From UBA695 sp042691655 (GTDB lineage Bacteria; Verrucomicrobiota; Verrucomicrobiia; Chthoniobacterales; Chthoniobacteraceae): a stretch of 64,000 nt of DNA. The notes beneath the pieces were generated by a model, which saw nothing but the letters and a program-made list of their open reading frames with translations, was not told where the DNA came from and did no database searches. The DNA is taken from positions 124,001 through 188,000 of the forward strand of contig CP170506.1 in the NCBI GenBank assembly GCA_042691655.1, in the 5' to 3' direction. Shown here piece after piece: positions 41,759 through 49,761 of this stretch. The position numbers and the translations under genes are program-made. Within the stretch, counting starts at the first letter, position 1, and each line of letters starts with the position of its first letter.

Positions 41759-42145
41759 ATGATCTACCTGACACAGCAAAAGCGGGTATTGGCCACCATC
41801 TTTGAGAAAGCCGAACGCCCGCTGACCCCGCCGGAAATTTGCGAACGCGCTCGCAACGATCTCCCCGCGCTCGGCATCGCCACCGTCTACCGGGCCATCA
41901 AACAATTCCTCGAAGACGGGCAGGTCCGCCTGGTCGAAGTCCCCGGGGCCGCACCGCATTACGAAAGCGCCGCCCGGCACCATCATCACTTCTTCGTTTG
42001 CGAAAGCTGCAAGCGCCTCTTTGACCTGATCGGGTGCGTTCGCGGCGTCAAATCGCTGGCCCCCCAGGGATTTCGCGTCAAACAACACGAAATCGTTCTT
42101 TACGGTGAGTGCGCCACCTGCGCCGCCGGGCAAGCCAAATCCTAA
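41759..42145 (+). CDS. zur: Fur-family regulator, probable zinc uptake repressor
   Basis: A 128-residue Fur-superfamily protein. The winged helix (LTPPEICERARNDLPALGIATVYRAIKQFLEDGQVRLVEV) is followed by the metal/dimer domain with four consecutive histidines (ARHHHHFFVCESCKRLFDL) and CxxC pairs (CESC, CATC) for structural zinc. It heads znuA-znuC-znuB, so zinc control is the likely role; Fur, Mur and Nur differ too little for sequence alone to decide. ATG 41759 chosen over 41723, which lies inside the operator. It probably represses its own operon. Confidence 0.8.
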   Translation: MIYLTQQKRVLATIFEKAERPLTPPEICERARNDLPALGIATVYRAIKQFLEDGQVRLVEVPGAAPHYESAARHHHHFFVCESCKRLFDLIGCVRGVKSLAPQGFRVKQHEIVLYGECATCAAGQAKS

Positions 42146-42164
42146 GCTCCTAAACTCAAAACCG

Positions 42165-43037
42165 ATGAAACGCTTCCCCATTTTCCTAATCTGCCTTGTG
42201 CTCCTTCTCTGCGCCACCGTGGCCCGGGCCGCCCAGCCGCCGCTGCGCATCGTCGCCTCCTTTTACCCGATGTACGTCATCACGCTCAACGTCGTCGGCG
42301 ACACCCCCGGCGTGCAGGTCTCGTGCCTTACCGAGCCCGTCACCGGCTGCCTCCACGACTACTCGCTGACGCCGGGCAACCTCAAAACGCTCGCGGGTAC
42401 CGACATCTTCGTCGCCAACGGCGCGGGCATGGAGAACTTTCTGGCCAAGGCACTCCTCCAGTCCCCCCGGCTTAAAATCATCGAAGCGGGCAAGGACTTC
42501 CCGCTCATCGACAACGGCAACCCGCACATCTGGGTCAGCGTCACCGGAGCCATTGCCGAGACCCGGGCCGTAGCCGCCGGGCTCGCGGCGGCCGATCCGC
42601 TCCACGCCGTCGAATACCAAGCCAACGGCGAAGCCTACATCCTCAAGCTCGAAGCCCTCCGGCAGAAAATGCACGCCGCGCTCGACGGCCTCAACGACCG
42701 CAACATCATCACCTTCCACGAGGCCTTCCCGTACTTCGCCAGCGAGTTTAAGCTGAACATCGCCGCCGTCATCGAGCGCGAACCGGGCTCCGAGCCGAGC
42801 GCCGGGGAGCTGGCCGATACCATCAAGACCATCCGCAAGCACCACGTGCGCGCCCTCTTCGCCGAGCCGCAGTATCCCGCTAAGAGCGCCGATGTCATCC
42901 GGCGCGAAACCGGCATCCCCGTCGGCATTCTCGACCCCGCCGTCACCGGCCCGCGCGACCCCGCCCAAGCCCGCGACTCCTACCTCAAAACTATGGAAGC
43001 CAACTTGCAAGTGCTCGCCGGGGCGCTGAAAAAATAA
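42165..43037 (+). CDS. znuA: Zinc ABC transporter, substrate-binding protein
   Basis: A 290-residue periplasmic cluster A-I binding protein. Signal peptide (FLICLVLLLCATVARA) first; metal ligands are His of CLHDYSLTPG, His of NPHIWVS, His of FHEAFPYF and Asp of ILDPAVTG. The loop rich in acid/His found in many ZnuA proteins is absent. Zn versus Mn cannot be fixed from sequence, but the operon context favours zinc. Starts 19 bases after the regulator; the ATPase gene overlaps its stop by one base. Confidence 0.88.
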   Translation: MKRFPIFLICLVLLLCATVARAAQPPLRIVASFYPMYVITLNVVGDTPGVQVSCLTEPVTGCLHDYSLTPGNLKTLAGTDIFVANGAGMENFLAKALLQSPRLKIIEAGKDFPLIDNGNPHIWVSVTGAIAETRAVAAGLAAADPLHAVEYQANGEAYILKLEALRQKMHAALDGLNDRNIITFHEAFPYFASEFKLNIAAVIEREPGSEPSAGELADTIKTIRKHHVRALFAEPQYPAKSADVIRRETGIPVGILDPAVTGPRDPAQARDSYLKTMEANLQVLAGALKK

Positions 43038-43822
43038 TGGAGCACGATCATCACAAGGGCGTCGCCCGCCACCCCTGCGGCGAATGCTGCACCAAGCTGG
43101 TCAACGTCGGCGTGGCGTTCGGCGGGCAGCGCATTTTCGAGGACGTCTCGCTCCACCTCCACTGCGGCGAGCTGACCACGCTCGTCGGCCCCAACGGCGC
43201 GGGCAAATCGACCCTGCTCCGGACGCTCCTTGGCGAGGTGCCGCACACGGGCGAGATCCACTTCCTGCCCGTCTTCGGCCACGGCCGCGAGGACGCCCCG
43301 GCCATCGGCTACGTGCCGCAGTTTTTGGAGTTCGACCGCTTCTCGCCCATTAGCGTGCAGGACGCCTTTTCCAGCGTCCTCTCCCGCTGGCCCGTGGTCC
43401 TGTGGCACCGTCGCCGCGACCGCGCGACGGCCCGCGAGGCGCTCGAAGCCGTCGAGGCCGGGCACCTTTGCGACCGGAAACTAGGCGAGCTCTCCGGCGG
43501 CGAATTGCAGCGCGTGTTGCTCGCCCTTTCGCTGACCCCGGTGCCGAACCTGCTCCTGCTGGACGAACCGGTTTCCGGCATCGACCTCCCCGGGCGCGAA
43601 CTTTTTTACCGAACCGTCTCCGACCTGCGCCGCCGCTTCGATCTCTCCATCCTAATGGTGTCGCACGACCTCGCGGGCGTCTCCGCCGTTTCCGACCGCG
43701 TCATTTTCCTCGACCACCGGATCGTCGCCTCGGGCACCCCGGCCGAAGTGATCGCCCACCCCGAGGTCCGCCGCACCTTCGGCCTCGACGTCCCCTCGCT
43801 CCCGCCTCAGACCGCCTCATGA
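43037..43822 (+). CDS. znuC: Zinc ABC transporter, ATP-binding protein
   Basis: A 261-residue ABC ATPase. Walker A is VGPNGAGKSTLLRTL, signature LSGGELQRVLLALSL, Walker B LLLLDEPVSGID, and the switch His is in LMVSHDLAGV. Residues 1-18 (with HDHH, then CGECC) form an unusual His/Cys-rich extension that may bind metal. It sits between znuA and znuB and overlaps both, so the three are translationally coupled. Confidence 0.9.
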   Translation: MEHDHHKGVARHPCGECCTKLVNVGVAFGGQRIFEDVSLHLHCGELTTLVGPNGAGKSTLLRTLLGEVPHTGEIHFLPVFGHGREDAPAIGYVPQFLEFDRFSPISVQDAFSSVLSRWPVVLWHRRRDRATAREALEAVEAGHLCDRKLGELSGGELQRVLLALSLTPVPNLLLLDEPVSGIDLPGRELFYRTVSDLRRRFDLSILMVSHDLAGVSAVSDRVIFLDHRIVASGTPAEVIAHPEVRRTFGLDVPSLPPQTAS

Positions 43823-44673
43823 ACACCTGGCACTGGATTATCTCCAATCTTCCCTTCGAGTGGGCGCAATTCGGCTTCATGCGCACCGCGCTGCTGGCCG
43901 TGCTGATCGTCTCGCCGCTTTTCGCGCTGATGGGCACGCTCGTCGTCAATAACCGCATGGCCTTCTTTTCCGACGCCATCGGCCACGCCTCGCTGACCGG
44001 CGTGGGCCTGGGCGTGCTGCTCGGGCTGGCTGATCCGCTCTGGGCGCTCCTGGGCTTCTCGCTCGTGCTCGGCATCGGCATCATCTCCCTCCAGCGCTTT
44101 ACTCGCTCGTCAATGGACACGGTGATCTCGCTTTGCATGTCGGTGAGCATCGCCCTCGGTGTCGTGCTGCTCTCGCGCGGGGGGAATTTCAACAAATTCA
44201 GCCACTACCTCATTGGCGATATCCTGAGCATCACGCCGGAGGATGTGGCGCAGCTTCTCGTCACCACCGTGATCGTCGGCGGCGGGCTCCTCATTGGCTA
44301 CAACCGCATATTGCTCATCGGCCTCAACGAATCGCTGGCCTGCAGCCGGGGGATGAAAACCTGGTGGGCCCAGATGCTGTTCTGCGCCGGAGTGGTGATG
44401 GTCGTTACCATGAACCTGACCTGGGTGGGGATCTTGATCGTCAACTCCATGCTGATCGTCCCCGCGGCGGGGGCCCGCAACATCGCCCGCAACGCCCGGC
44501 AGTATGTCGGCGTGGCCTTGGGCATCGCGGTCTTTTCCGGCGTGGCCGGGCTGATCGCCTCCTACTACGCCGATACCGCCACCGGCGCATCCATCGTGCT
44601 GGTCATGATGGCCTGCTACGTCGTGACGCTCGGCGTCAAAGCCACCCGGATCGAATTCGGAAGCCGGGCGTAA
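43819..44673 (+). CDS. znuB: Zinc ABC transporter, membrane permease
   Basis: A 284-residue permease of the ABC-3 family with about eight membrane helices; the segment AFFSDAIGHASLTGVGLGVLLGLADP and the loop IGLNESLACSRGMKTWWAQML match, including the EAA-like cytosolic coupling region. It forms the channel dimer for the imported metal. Its ATG overlaps the znuC stop by four bases (ATGA). The last gene of the operon. Confidence 0.9.
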   Translation: MNTWHWIISNLPFEWAQFGFMRTALLAVLIVSPLFALMGTLVVNNRMAFFSDAIGHASLTGVGLGVLLGLADPLWALLGFSLVLGIGIISLQRFTRSSMDTVISLCMSVSIALGVVLLSRGGNFNKFSHYLIGDILSITPEDVAQLLVTTVIVGGGLLIGYNRILLIGLNESLACSRGMKTWWAQMLFCAGVVMVVTMNLTWVGILIVNSMLIVPAAGARNIARNARQYVGVALGIAVFSGVAGLIASYYADTATGASIVLVMMACYVVTLGVKATRIEFGSRA

Positions 44674-44742
44674 CGAACATCAAGAAAAAACAAAGCATGC
44701 TTGGTCGAGTAAAGCCAACATCTTCCTTACGCTCGGAACCTC

Positions 44743-44976
44743 ATGCCGCGAGCTAAAAAATCGAAGATTGCGCTAGCGATAGGCAATCAAATCCGCGCCC
44801 AGCGCAAAGCGATTGGCATATCCCAGGAACGTTTTGCGGAGCTATCGGGCCTGAGCAAAAACTATATCGGCAATTTGGAACGCGGAGAATATGAGGTGAG
44901 CGTTGCCACACTGGATCAAATTGGCCGCTCCCTGGGCACCAGCGCCTCTTTGCTTCTTAAAAACGCCGGGCTCTAG
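44743..44976 (+). CDS. XRE-family DNA-binding protein
   Basis: A 77-residue helix-turn-helix protein: IGNQIRAQRKAIGISQERFAELSGLSKNYIGNLERGEYEVSVATLDQIGRSLGTSASLL spans the whole XRE domain, with a short basic tail in front. Such small XRE proteins often regulate restriction or toxin-antitoxin genes, but no partner is next to it. It lies 69 bases after znuB. A repeat block follows. Confidence 0.82.
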   Translation: MPRAKKSKIALAIGNQIRAQRKAIGISQERFAELSGLSKNYIGNLERGEYEVSVATLDQIGRSLGTSASLLLKNAGL

Positions 44977-45017
44977 TCGGCTTATTAACGCCGTACCGTA
45001 CGCAAGTTGTCCGAGAA

Positions 45018-45182
45018 TCTCCAGATTCCCCCACCTCTGCGAATCAGAGATTCGCCCCCAGTTGCGTTCCCAATCTGGAGATTGGGAACGAGGTCCTAGA
45101 AGGGGAAAACGAGCGCCTTTAACGAGCCCCAAAAAAGCCTCTGTCTTTTCCTCCGTGCTCTCCGTGTCCTCTGTGGTGAATT
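45018..45182. repeat. Palindromic repeats before the GT2 gene
   Basis: TTCCCAA-type palindrome CGTTCCCAAT (45065-45074) with ATTGGGAACG (45081-45090), a GAATCTCCAGATTC-type palindrome at about 45014-45028, and a CACAGAG-family copy (45150-45181). They fill the gap between convergent genes. Confidence 0.7.
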
Positions 45183-45184
45183 CC

Positions 45185-46690
45185 CTACGCCGTCACCGCC
45201 TCATCGCCGGTACGGGATTCCCAGCGGGGCAGCCATTGGGAGATCGACGACCAGGAAACGAAGGCAAAGCCCCCCTGGAAGAGCGCCAGGAACGGGAGCG
45301 AGAACCACTGGCCTTCGCGGGCCGCGTTCACCATGAAGTAGGTGAAGTAAACCGCAAAGCCGAACTCGACGAGCGGCAGGACGCTCTTAATTGACCGGTA
45401 CTTGGTCGCGTTCCAACGCTGTTTTTTGCGCTCGATGCCGTACTTCGGCGTGCGGGTAAACTCGCTTTCGTGGCCGAAAACCGCCTCCAGCACCGCCTTG
45501 GCATTGCTCACCGACATCCCGATGCCGAGCGCTAGCAGGAGCGGCATGTAAATCAACTCCTTATACCAGCGTTTGCCGTCGTTTTCCCGCTGGGCCACGG
45601 CGTAGAACACCGCCGCCGAAAGGGAGGCCAGCACGAACACCGGCACGTCAAAAAGCACCGCCCGCCAGGGGCCCGCCAGCAGTTCGCTCGAACGGGGCGC
45701 TTGCTGGAGCAGCACACAGAGGAAAACGAGCAGCAGGTAGGCGAAATTGGAGGTCAGGTGGACCGTCGCCTCCAGCTTCACCAGGAGCGGAAGCTCGCTG
45801 CGCCAGACCGTGCCGAGGATTTTCTTGCACGTCTGGATGGAGCCCTTCGTCCAGCGGTGCTGCTGGGAGCGGAAGCCGTTCATATCCACGGGGAGTTCCG
45901 CCGGGGTGATCAAGTCCTTCAGGAAAAGGAACTTCCAGCCGCCGAGCTGCGCCCGGTAGCTCAGGTCCAGGTCCTCGGTCAGCGTGTCGTGCTGCCAGCC
46001 GCCGGAGGCCGCGATGCAGGAGCGCCGCCAGAGGCCACCGGTGCCGTTGAAATTGATGAACCGCCCGGCCCGGCTGCGCGCCGTCTGCTCCAGGACAAGG
46101 TGGCCGTCCAGGAACATCGCCTGGATGCGGGTGAGGGGAGAGTAATCCCGGTTGATGTGCCCCCAGCGGCTCTGAACCATGCCCACCTTCGGGTTGGTGA
46201 AGAAATGGATGGTGTCCAGGAGCAGGTTCGGCTTCGGCACGAAATCGGCGTCGAGGATGAGGATGAACTCGCCCTTGCAGGTGGCCATGCCGTGCTCCAG
46301 CGCGCCCGCCTTGAAGCCCGTGCGGTCAACCCGGTGAATGTACGCTACGTCGAAACCCTGTTCGCACAGGGCCTTGACCCCCGATTCCGCGAGCACGCAA
46401 GTCTCGTCGGTGGAGTCATCAAGCACCTGAATCTGGAGTAGGTGGCGCGGGTAGTCGAGTTCCGAGACCGCCTTCAGAAGGCGCTCGACCACGTAAAGCT
46501 CGTTAAAGATGGGCAGCTGGACGGTGACGCGAGGCAGCTCCGTGAAGTGGCCCTGGGGTTTGGGCACGTCATTGCGGTGCTTGAGGTAGAGGTAAAGGAT
46601 GCAGTAACGGTGAAAACCGTACAGCGCGAGTACCCCCACGACCAACAAGTAAGAAACCGCCAAAAAAACCGCCCCGGAATTTCCGTGCAT
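45185..46690 (-). CDS. GT2 glycosyltransferase, cellulose synthase-like
   Basis: A 501-residue processive-type family 2 glycosyltransferase. One N-terminal membrane helix precedes the catalytic domain: VTVQLPIFNELYVVERLL, VLDDSTDET, LILDADFVPKP (DxD), TEDLDLSYRAQ (TED) and the polymerising signature QQHRWTKGS. Four or more C-terminal membrane helices follow. This layout fits synthases of beta-glucan or mannan-like polymers. No partner for the exported chain adjoins it. The ATG at 46690 is chosen over a GTG at 46708. Confidence 0.85.
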   Translation of the reverse strand: MHGNSGAVFLAVSYLLVVGVLALYGFHRYCILYLYLKHRNDVPKPQGHFTELPRVTVQLPIFNELYVVERLLKAVSELDYPRHLLQIQVLDDSTDETCVLAESGVKALCEQGFDVAYIHRVDRTGFKAGALEHGMATCKGEFILILDADFVPKPNLLLDTIHFFTNPKVGMVQSRWGHINRDYSPLTRIQAMFLDGHLVLEQTARSRAGRFINFNGTGGLWRRSCIAASGGWQHDTLTEDLDLSYRAQLGGWKFLFLKDLITPAELPVDMNGFRSQQHRWTKGSIQTCKKILGTVWRSELPLLVKLEATVHLTSNFAYLLLVFLCVLLQQAPRSSELLAGPWRAVLFDVPVFVLASLSAAVFYAVAQRENDGKRWYKELIYMPLLLALGIGMSVSNAKAVLEAVFGHESEFTRTPKYGIERKKQRWNATKYRSIKSVLPLVEFGFAVYFTYFMVNAAREGQWFSLPFLALFQGGFAFVSWSSISQWLPRWESRTGDEAVTA

Positions 46691-46855
46691 AAGTAATAAA
46701 GCCCTCACAACTTTGCCGTGAAAGGGCCAGAATCATGACAATTTCCCCCCCCCCGTCAAGATGTTTCCTTGAAAGCGCCTTGAGCTGCCTCTGGGCCGTC
46801 GGTAATTCTACCGAGGTGCGCACTAGGGGAGTACCCCGGGCTCTTTTGCAGGGAG

Positions 46856-47662
46856 TTACGCCGCCCCGGTGCGGTATCCAGCCGGGTCAATTTCCACTCC
46901 GGCGTACCCGGCGGCGAGCAGACCTGCCTCGGCTTCGGCCTGGCGGCGGTAGAGCTCCGGCAATTCGTCGCGGCCCACCTGGATTCTGGCGCGCGGCGTG
47001 TCCGCGTCCTTCGCAAGATGACGTACTCGCAAGACCCGGAACCCGAGCGAGCGCAAGTGGGCCTCCCCTGCTTCGACCATCGCCAGGGCCTGCCGGGTGA
47101 CGGGCGTGCCGAAGGGAATGCGGGAGCTCAGGCACGGCTGCGAGGGGGCCTCCGCCGTGGGGAGCCCCAGTTCGCGGGAAAGCTGGCGCACTTCGGCCTT
47201 GGTCAGGCCCGCCTGGCGCAGCGGGGCGAGGACTGCCGCTTCCTTGGCGGCGCGGGAGCCGGGGCGGTCCTCGGGCGGATCGTCGGCGTTTTCACCGTAG
47301 GCGAGCCCGGCGAACTGGCGTTCGTTGGCCAGGAGGTGCATTTTGGCGAACAGCTCGGCTTTGCAGAAGTAGCAGCGGTTGAGAGGGTTGCTCGCGTACT
47401 CTGGGTTCTCCATCTCGTGGCTGGCGATGACCTCCACCTTTGCCCCGAAGCCGCGCGCCGTCTCCAGCGCCTCGGCCAGTTGGAGACGGGGCAGGCTGGG
47501 GCTGTCGGCGATGACGCCCAGGACGCGCTCGCTCAGGACTTTGTGGGCATGGGCGAGCAGGAACGTGCTATCCACCCCGCCGGAATAGGCGATGAGCAGC
47601 GGGGCGTGGGCCTGGAGGATCGAATCCAGGGCAGCCAGTTTGGTGGTGAGAGAATCGGACAT
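46856..47662 (-). CDS. larE: ATP-dependent sacrificial sulfur transferase LarE
   Basis: A 268-residue PP-loop enzyme. SGGVDS at residues 27-32 binds ATP; Cys177 in QPCLSSRIPFGTPV matches the sacrificial cysteine that LarE donates to the nickel-pincer cofactor of lactate racemase. CYFCKAELF near residue 97 is also a family block. No larA, larB or larC is in the window, so its partners must be elsewhere. It is alone on this strand behind a 77-base gap from the Fur gene. Confidence 0.85.
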   Translation of the reverse strand: MSDSLTTKLAALDSILQAHAPLLIAYSGGVDSTFLLAHAHKVLSERVLGVIADSPSLPRLQLAEALETARGFGAKVEVIASHEMENPEYASNPLNRCYFCKAELFAKMHLLANERQFAGLAYGENADDPPEDRPGSRAAKEAAVLAPLRQAGLTKAEVRQLSRELGLPTAEAPSQPCLSSRIPFGTPVTRQALAMVEAGEAHLRSLGFRVLRVRHLAKDADTPRARIQVGRDELPELYRRQAEAEAGLLAAGYAGVEIDPAGYRTGAA

Positions 47663-47675
47663 GGCTCCTAGAAGG

Positions 47676-47704
47676 TCTCACGCAAAGACGCAAAGGCGCA
47701 AAGG
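47676..47704. repeat. GCAAAGGCGCAAAG-family repeat
   Basis: A single half-arm copy (CTCACGCAAAGACGCAAAGGCGCAAAG-like, split here for length) lies between larE and the Fur-family gene, which are in tandem rather than convergent. Confidence 0.6.
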
Positions 47705-47739
47705 ATTTTTATCGCAAAGGACGCGATGCGGCCCAAGCC

Positions 47740-48198
47740 TTACTTCTTATTTTTGCAGATGCCGAACTTGCGCAGCTGGTCGCAGCTGGCCTCGATGCGC
47801 ACGGTTTTGGCGATGGGCGTGAAGCCCTGGCGCTTGGAGATGCAGTCCTCCAGCGTCTCCATGTAGTGGTCCTCGAACTCGAACACCTTCTGGCAATCGG
47901 TGCAGATGATGTGGTTGTGGTGGGGCCGGTTGACGAAATTCGGGTCGTAGGTCTTGTGATCCTTGCCGATGTCGATTTCCTTGAGCAGCTTGCTTTCGAC
48001 CAGTAGCGGCAGGGTGCGGTAGACGGTGGCGCGCGAGACGGTCGGCTCGATGCGGCGCGCCATGTCGATCAACTCCTCGGCCGTGAAATGCTGCGCCGTG
48101 CTGAACGCAGCCTGGATGATCGCCTCCCGTTGGACGGTTTTTCGCAGCCCTTTGGAGTCGATGAAATCGTAGATTTTCTGCCGAAGATCGGAGTCCAT
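47740..48198 (-). CDS. Fur-family transcriptional regulator
   Basis: A 152-residue Fur-type regulator. Winged helix: LRKTVQREAIIQAAFSTAQHFTAEELIDMARRIEPTVSRATVYRTLPLLVESKL. Metal/dimer domain: HHNHIICTDCQKVFEFEDHYME with a CxxC-type pair; the second pair is lacking in the C-terminus (single Cys in FGIC). This second Fur paralogue, apart from any transporter gene, is likely the iron regulator, but PerR cannot be excluded. ATG 48198 is preferred because residues before it are not conserved. Confidence 0.85.
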   Translation of the reverse strand: MDSDLRQKIYDFIDSKGLRKTVQREAIIQAAFSTAQHFTAEELIDMARRIEPTVSRATVYRTLPLLVESKLLKEIDIGKDHKTYDPNFVNRPHHNHIICTDCQKVFEFEDHYMETLEDCISKRQGFTPIAKTVRIEASCDQLRKFGICKNKK

Positions 48199-48255
48199 GG
48201 TTTGAGGGGGCATCCCGCACTATACTCCCTCGTGGAAACGCGAGTCAACAGATGC

Positions 48256-49062
48256 CTACAGTGCCTCTTCCACGACCGGATTGGTCAACGCGCCGATGCC
48301 GTCGATCTCGATCGTCACGGTGTCGCCGGGCTTCAAATAGACGCGCGGGCGCCGCGCCATGCCGACGCCGTGGGGCGTGCCGGTGAGGATGACGGTGCCG
48401 GGGGCGAGCGTCGTGCTGGCGGAGAGGAATTCGATGAGTGCCGGGACGTCGAAGATCATGTCGTCGGTGTTCCAGTCCTGCATCGCCTGGCCGTTCAAAA
48501 TCGTGCGGATGGGGAGCGCGTTCGGGTTAGGGATCTCGTCGGCGGTGACGAGGAGGGGGCCCAGCGGGGCGAAGGTGTCGAAGGTCTTGCCCCGGCACCA
48601 TTGGCCGCCGCCTTTCCAGATCTGCCAGTCCCGCGCGCTCACATCGTTGGCGCAGGTGTAGCCGTAGACGAAGTCGAGCGCCGTGGCCCGGGTGGCGTTC
48701 TTGCACGGCTTGCCGATGACGACGGCCAGCTCGCACTCGTAGTCCACGGATTCGCTCACCAGGAAGCGCGGCAGTACGATCGGGTCGCCCGGGTTCTGGA
48801 GCGCGTTGGGGCCTTTGAAGAAGAGGACGGGGTACTCGGGAATCTGCCCCTTGGTTTCCTCGGCGTGGCGTTTGTAGTTGAGCCCGATGCACCAGAAAGC
48901 GGGCGGCTCGACGGGAGCGAGCAGCTTGGCGACCTCCGCTGCCTGGCCCGTGGGGGTGAACTCGCCGAAAAGCTCGCCTTCGAGCCGTTCGCGGGAACCG
49001 TCCGGGTGCTCGGCGGCGAATTGTACGCTGCCCCTGGGATCAAGATAACGCAGGATCTTCAC
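48256..49062 (-). CDS. Fumarylacetoacetate hydrolase family protein
   Basis: A 268-residue FAH-fold enzyme. FWCIGLNYKRHAEE is the family start with the catalytic His; metal ligands Glu and Glu lie in SVDYECELAVVIGK and a third acid in FVYGYTCANDVSARDWQ; the end carries TGTPHGVGMARRPRVYLKPGDTVTIEIDGIG. Relatives are decarboxylases, hydratases or hydrolases of keto-acids, so the reaction is open. Divergent from the DUF805 gene. Confidence 0.88.
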   Translation of the reverse strand: MKILRYLDPRGSVQFAAEHPDGSRERLEGELFGEFTPTGQAAEVAKLLAPVEPPAFWCIGLNYKRHAEETKGQIPEYPVLFFKGPNALQNPGDPIVLPRFLVSESVDYECELAVVIGKPCKNATRATALDFVYGYTCANDVSARDWQIWKGGGQWCRGKTFDTFAPLGPLLVTADEIPNPNALPIRTILNGQAMQDWNTDDMIFDVPALIEFLSASTTLAPGTVILTGTPHGVGMARRPRVYLKPGDTVTIEIDGIGALTNPVVEEAL

Positions 49063-49107
49063 GGAGGCTCATCAAAGCGGATTTCCACGGAGGGAGGAAG
49101 ATTTTAA

Positions 49108-49137
49108 TCTGACGCAAAGCCGCCAAGGCGCAAAGGG
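49108..49137. repeat. GCAAAGCCGCCAAGGCGCAAAG repeat
   Basis: A single copy of the GCAAAGGCGCAAAG family lies in the divergent gap between the FAH gene and the DUF805 gene. Confidence 0.6.
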
Positions 49138-49279
49138 CCCAAAGGATTGGGGACGAAGGGAAAAATTCTCTCGCATCGGCTGGCGCGCCTTGCAAGACTC
49201 CATGAACAACGCTTCCGTGCCATACGCGTTCCTTACCCCCTCGTAGCGGCGGCGTCCCCACTCAACAGAAAGTAACAAC

Positions 49280-49651
49280 ATGGATTGGTACATCGCGGTT
49301 CTCAAAAACTACGCTGTTTTCAGCGGCCGAGCCCGGCGCAAGGAATATTGGTATTTCTTCCTGTTCAACTTCATTATCACCTTAATCCTGGCGGTTATTG
49401 CCAGCTTACTTGGGGCGATTCCCCATACGGAGGCCTTTAACCTGCTCAACGGCCTTTATTCGCTGGCGGTCCTGATCCCGAGCATCGCCGTCACCGTGCG
49501 GCGGCTCCACGACACCGACCGCAGCGGCTGGTGGATTCTCATCAGCTTTATTCCGCTGGTGGGCGCGATTGTGCTGCTGGTTTTCACGATCCAGGACAGC
49601 ACGCCTGGCGACAACCAGTACGGCCCGAATCCGAAGGAAATCACGGTGTAG
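49280..49651 (+). CDS. DUF805 membrane protein
   Basis: A 123-residue DUF805 protein with three to four membrane helices. DWYIAVLKNYAVFSGRARRKEYWYFFLFNFIITLILAVI is the family start, and TVRRLHDTDRSGWWILISFIPLVGAIVLLVF contains its most conserved block. Function unknown. It converges with proS across a repeat. Confidence 0.9.
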   Translation: MDWYIAVLKNYAVFSGRARRKEYWYFFLFNFIITLILAVIASLLGAIPHTEAFNLLNGLYSLAVLIPSIAVTVRRLHDTDRSGWWILISFIPLVGAIVLLVFTIQDSTPGDNQYGPNPKEITV

Positions 49652-49685
49652 GCGGTTTTTGCCCTCGTGCTCGGATTTCAACTTT

Positions 49686-49756
49686 AGACACGGAGGGAAA
49701 GAATGGAGATCATCCCTCTTCCTCCCCTCTGTGTTCTCTGTGCCCTCTGTGGTGAA
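49686..49756. repeat. CACAGAG-family repeat between DUF805 gene and proS
   Basis: A CCTCTGTG-rich stretch, the reverse-complement form of the CACAGAG repeat, lies between these convergent genes. Confidence 0.65.
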
Positions 49757-49761
49757 TCTTC

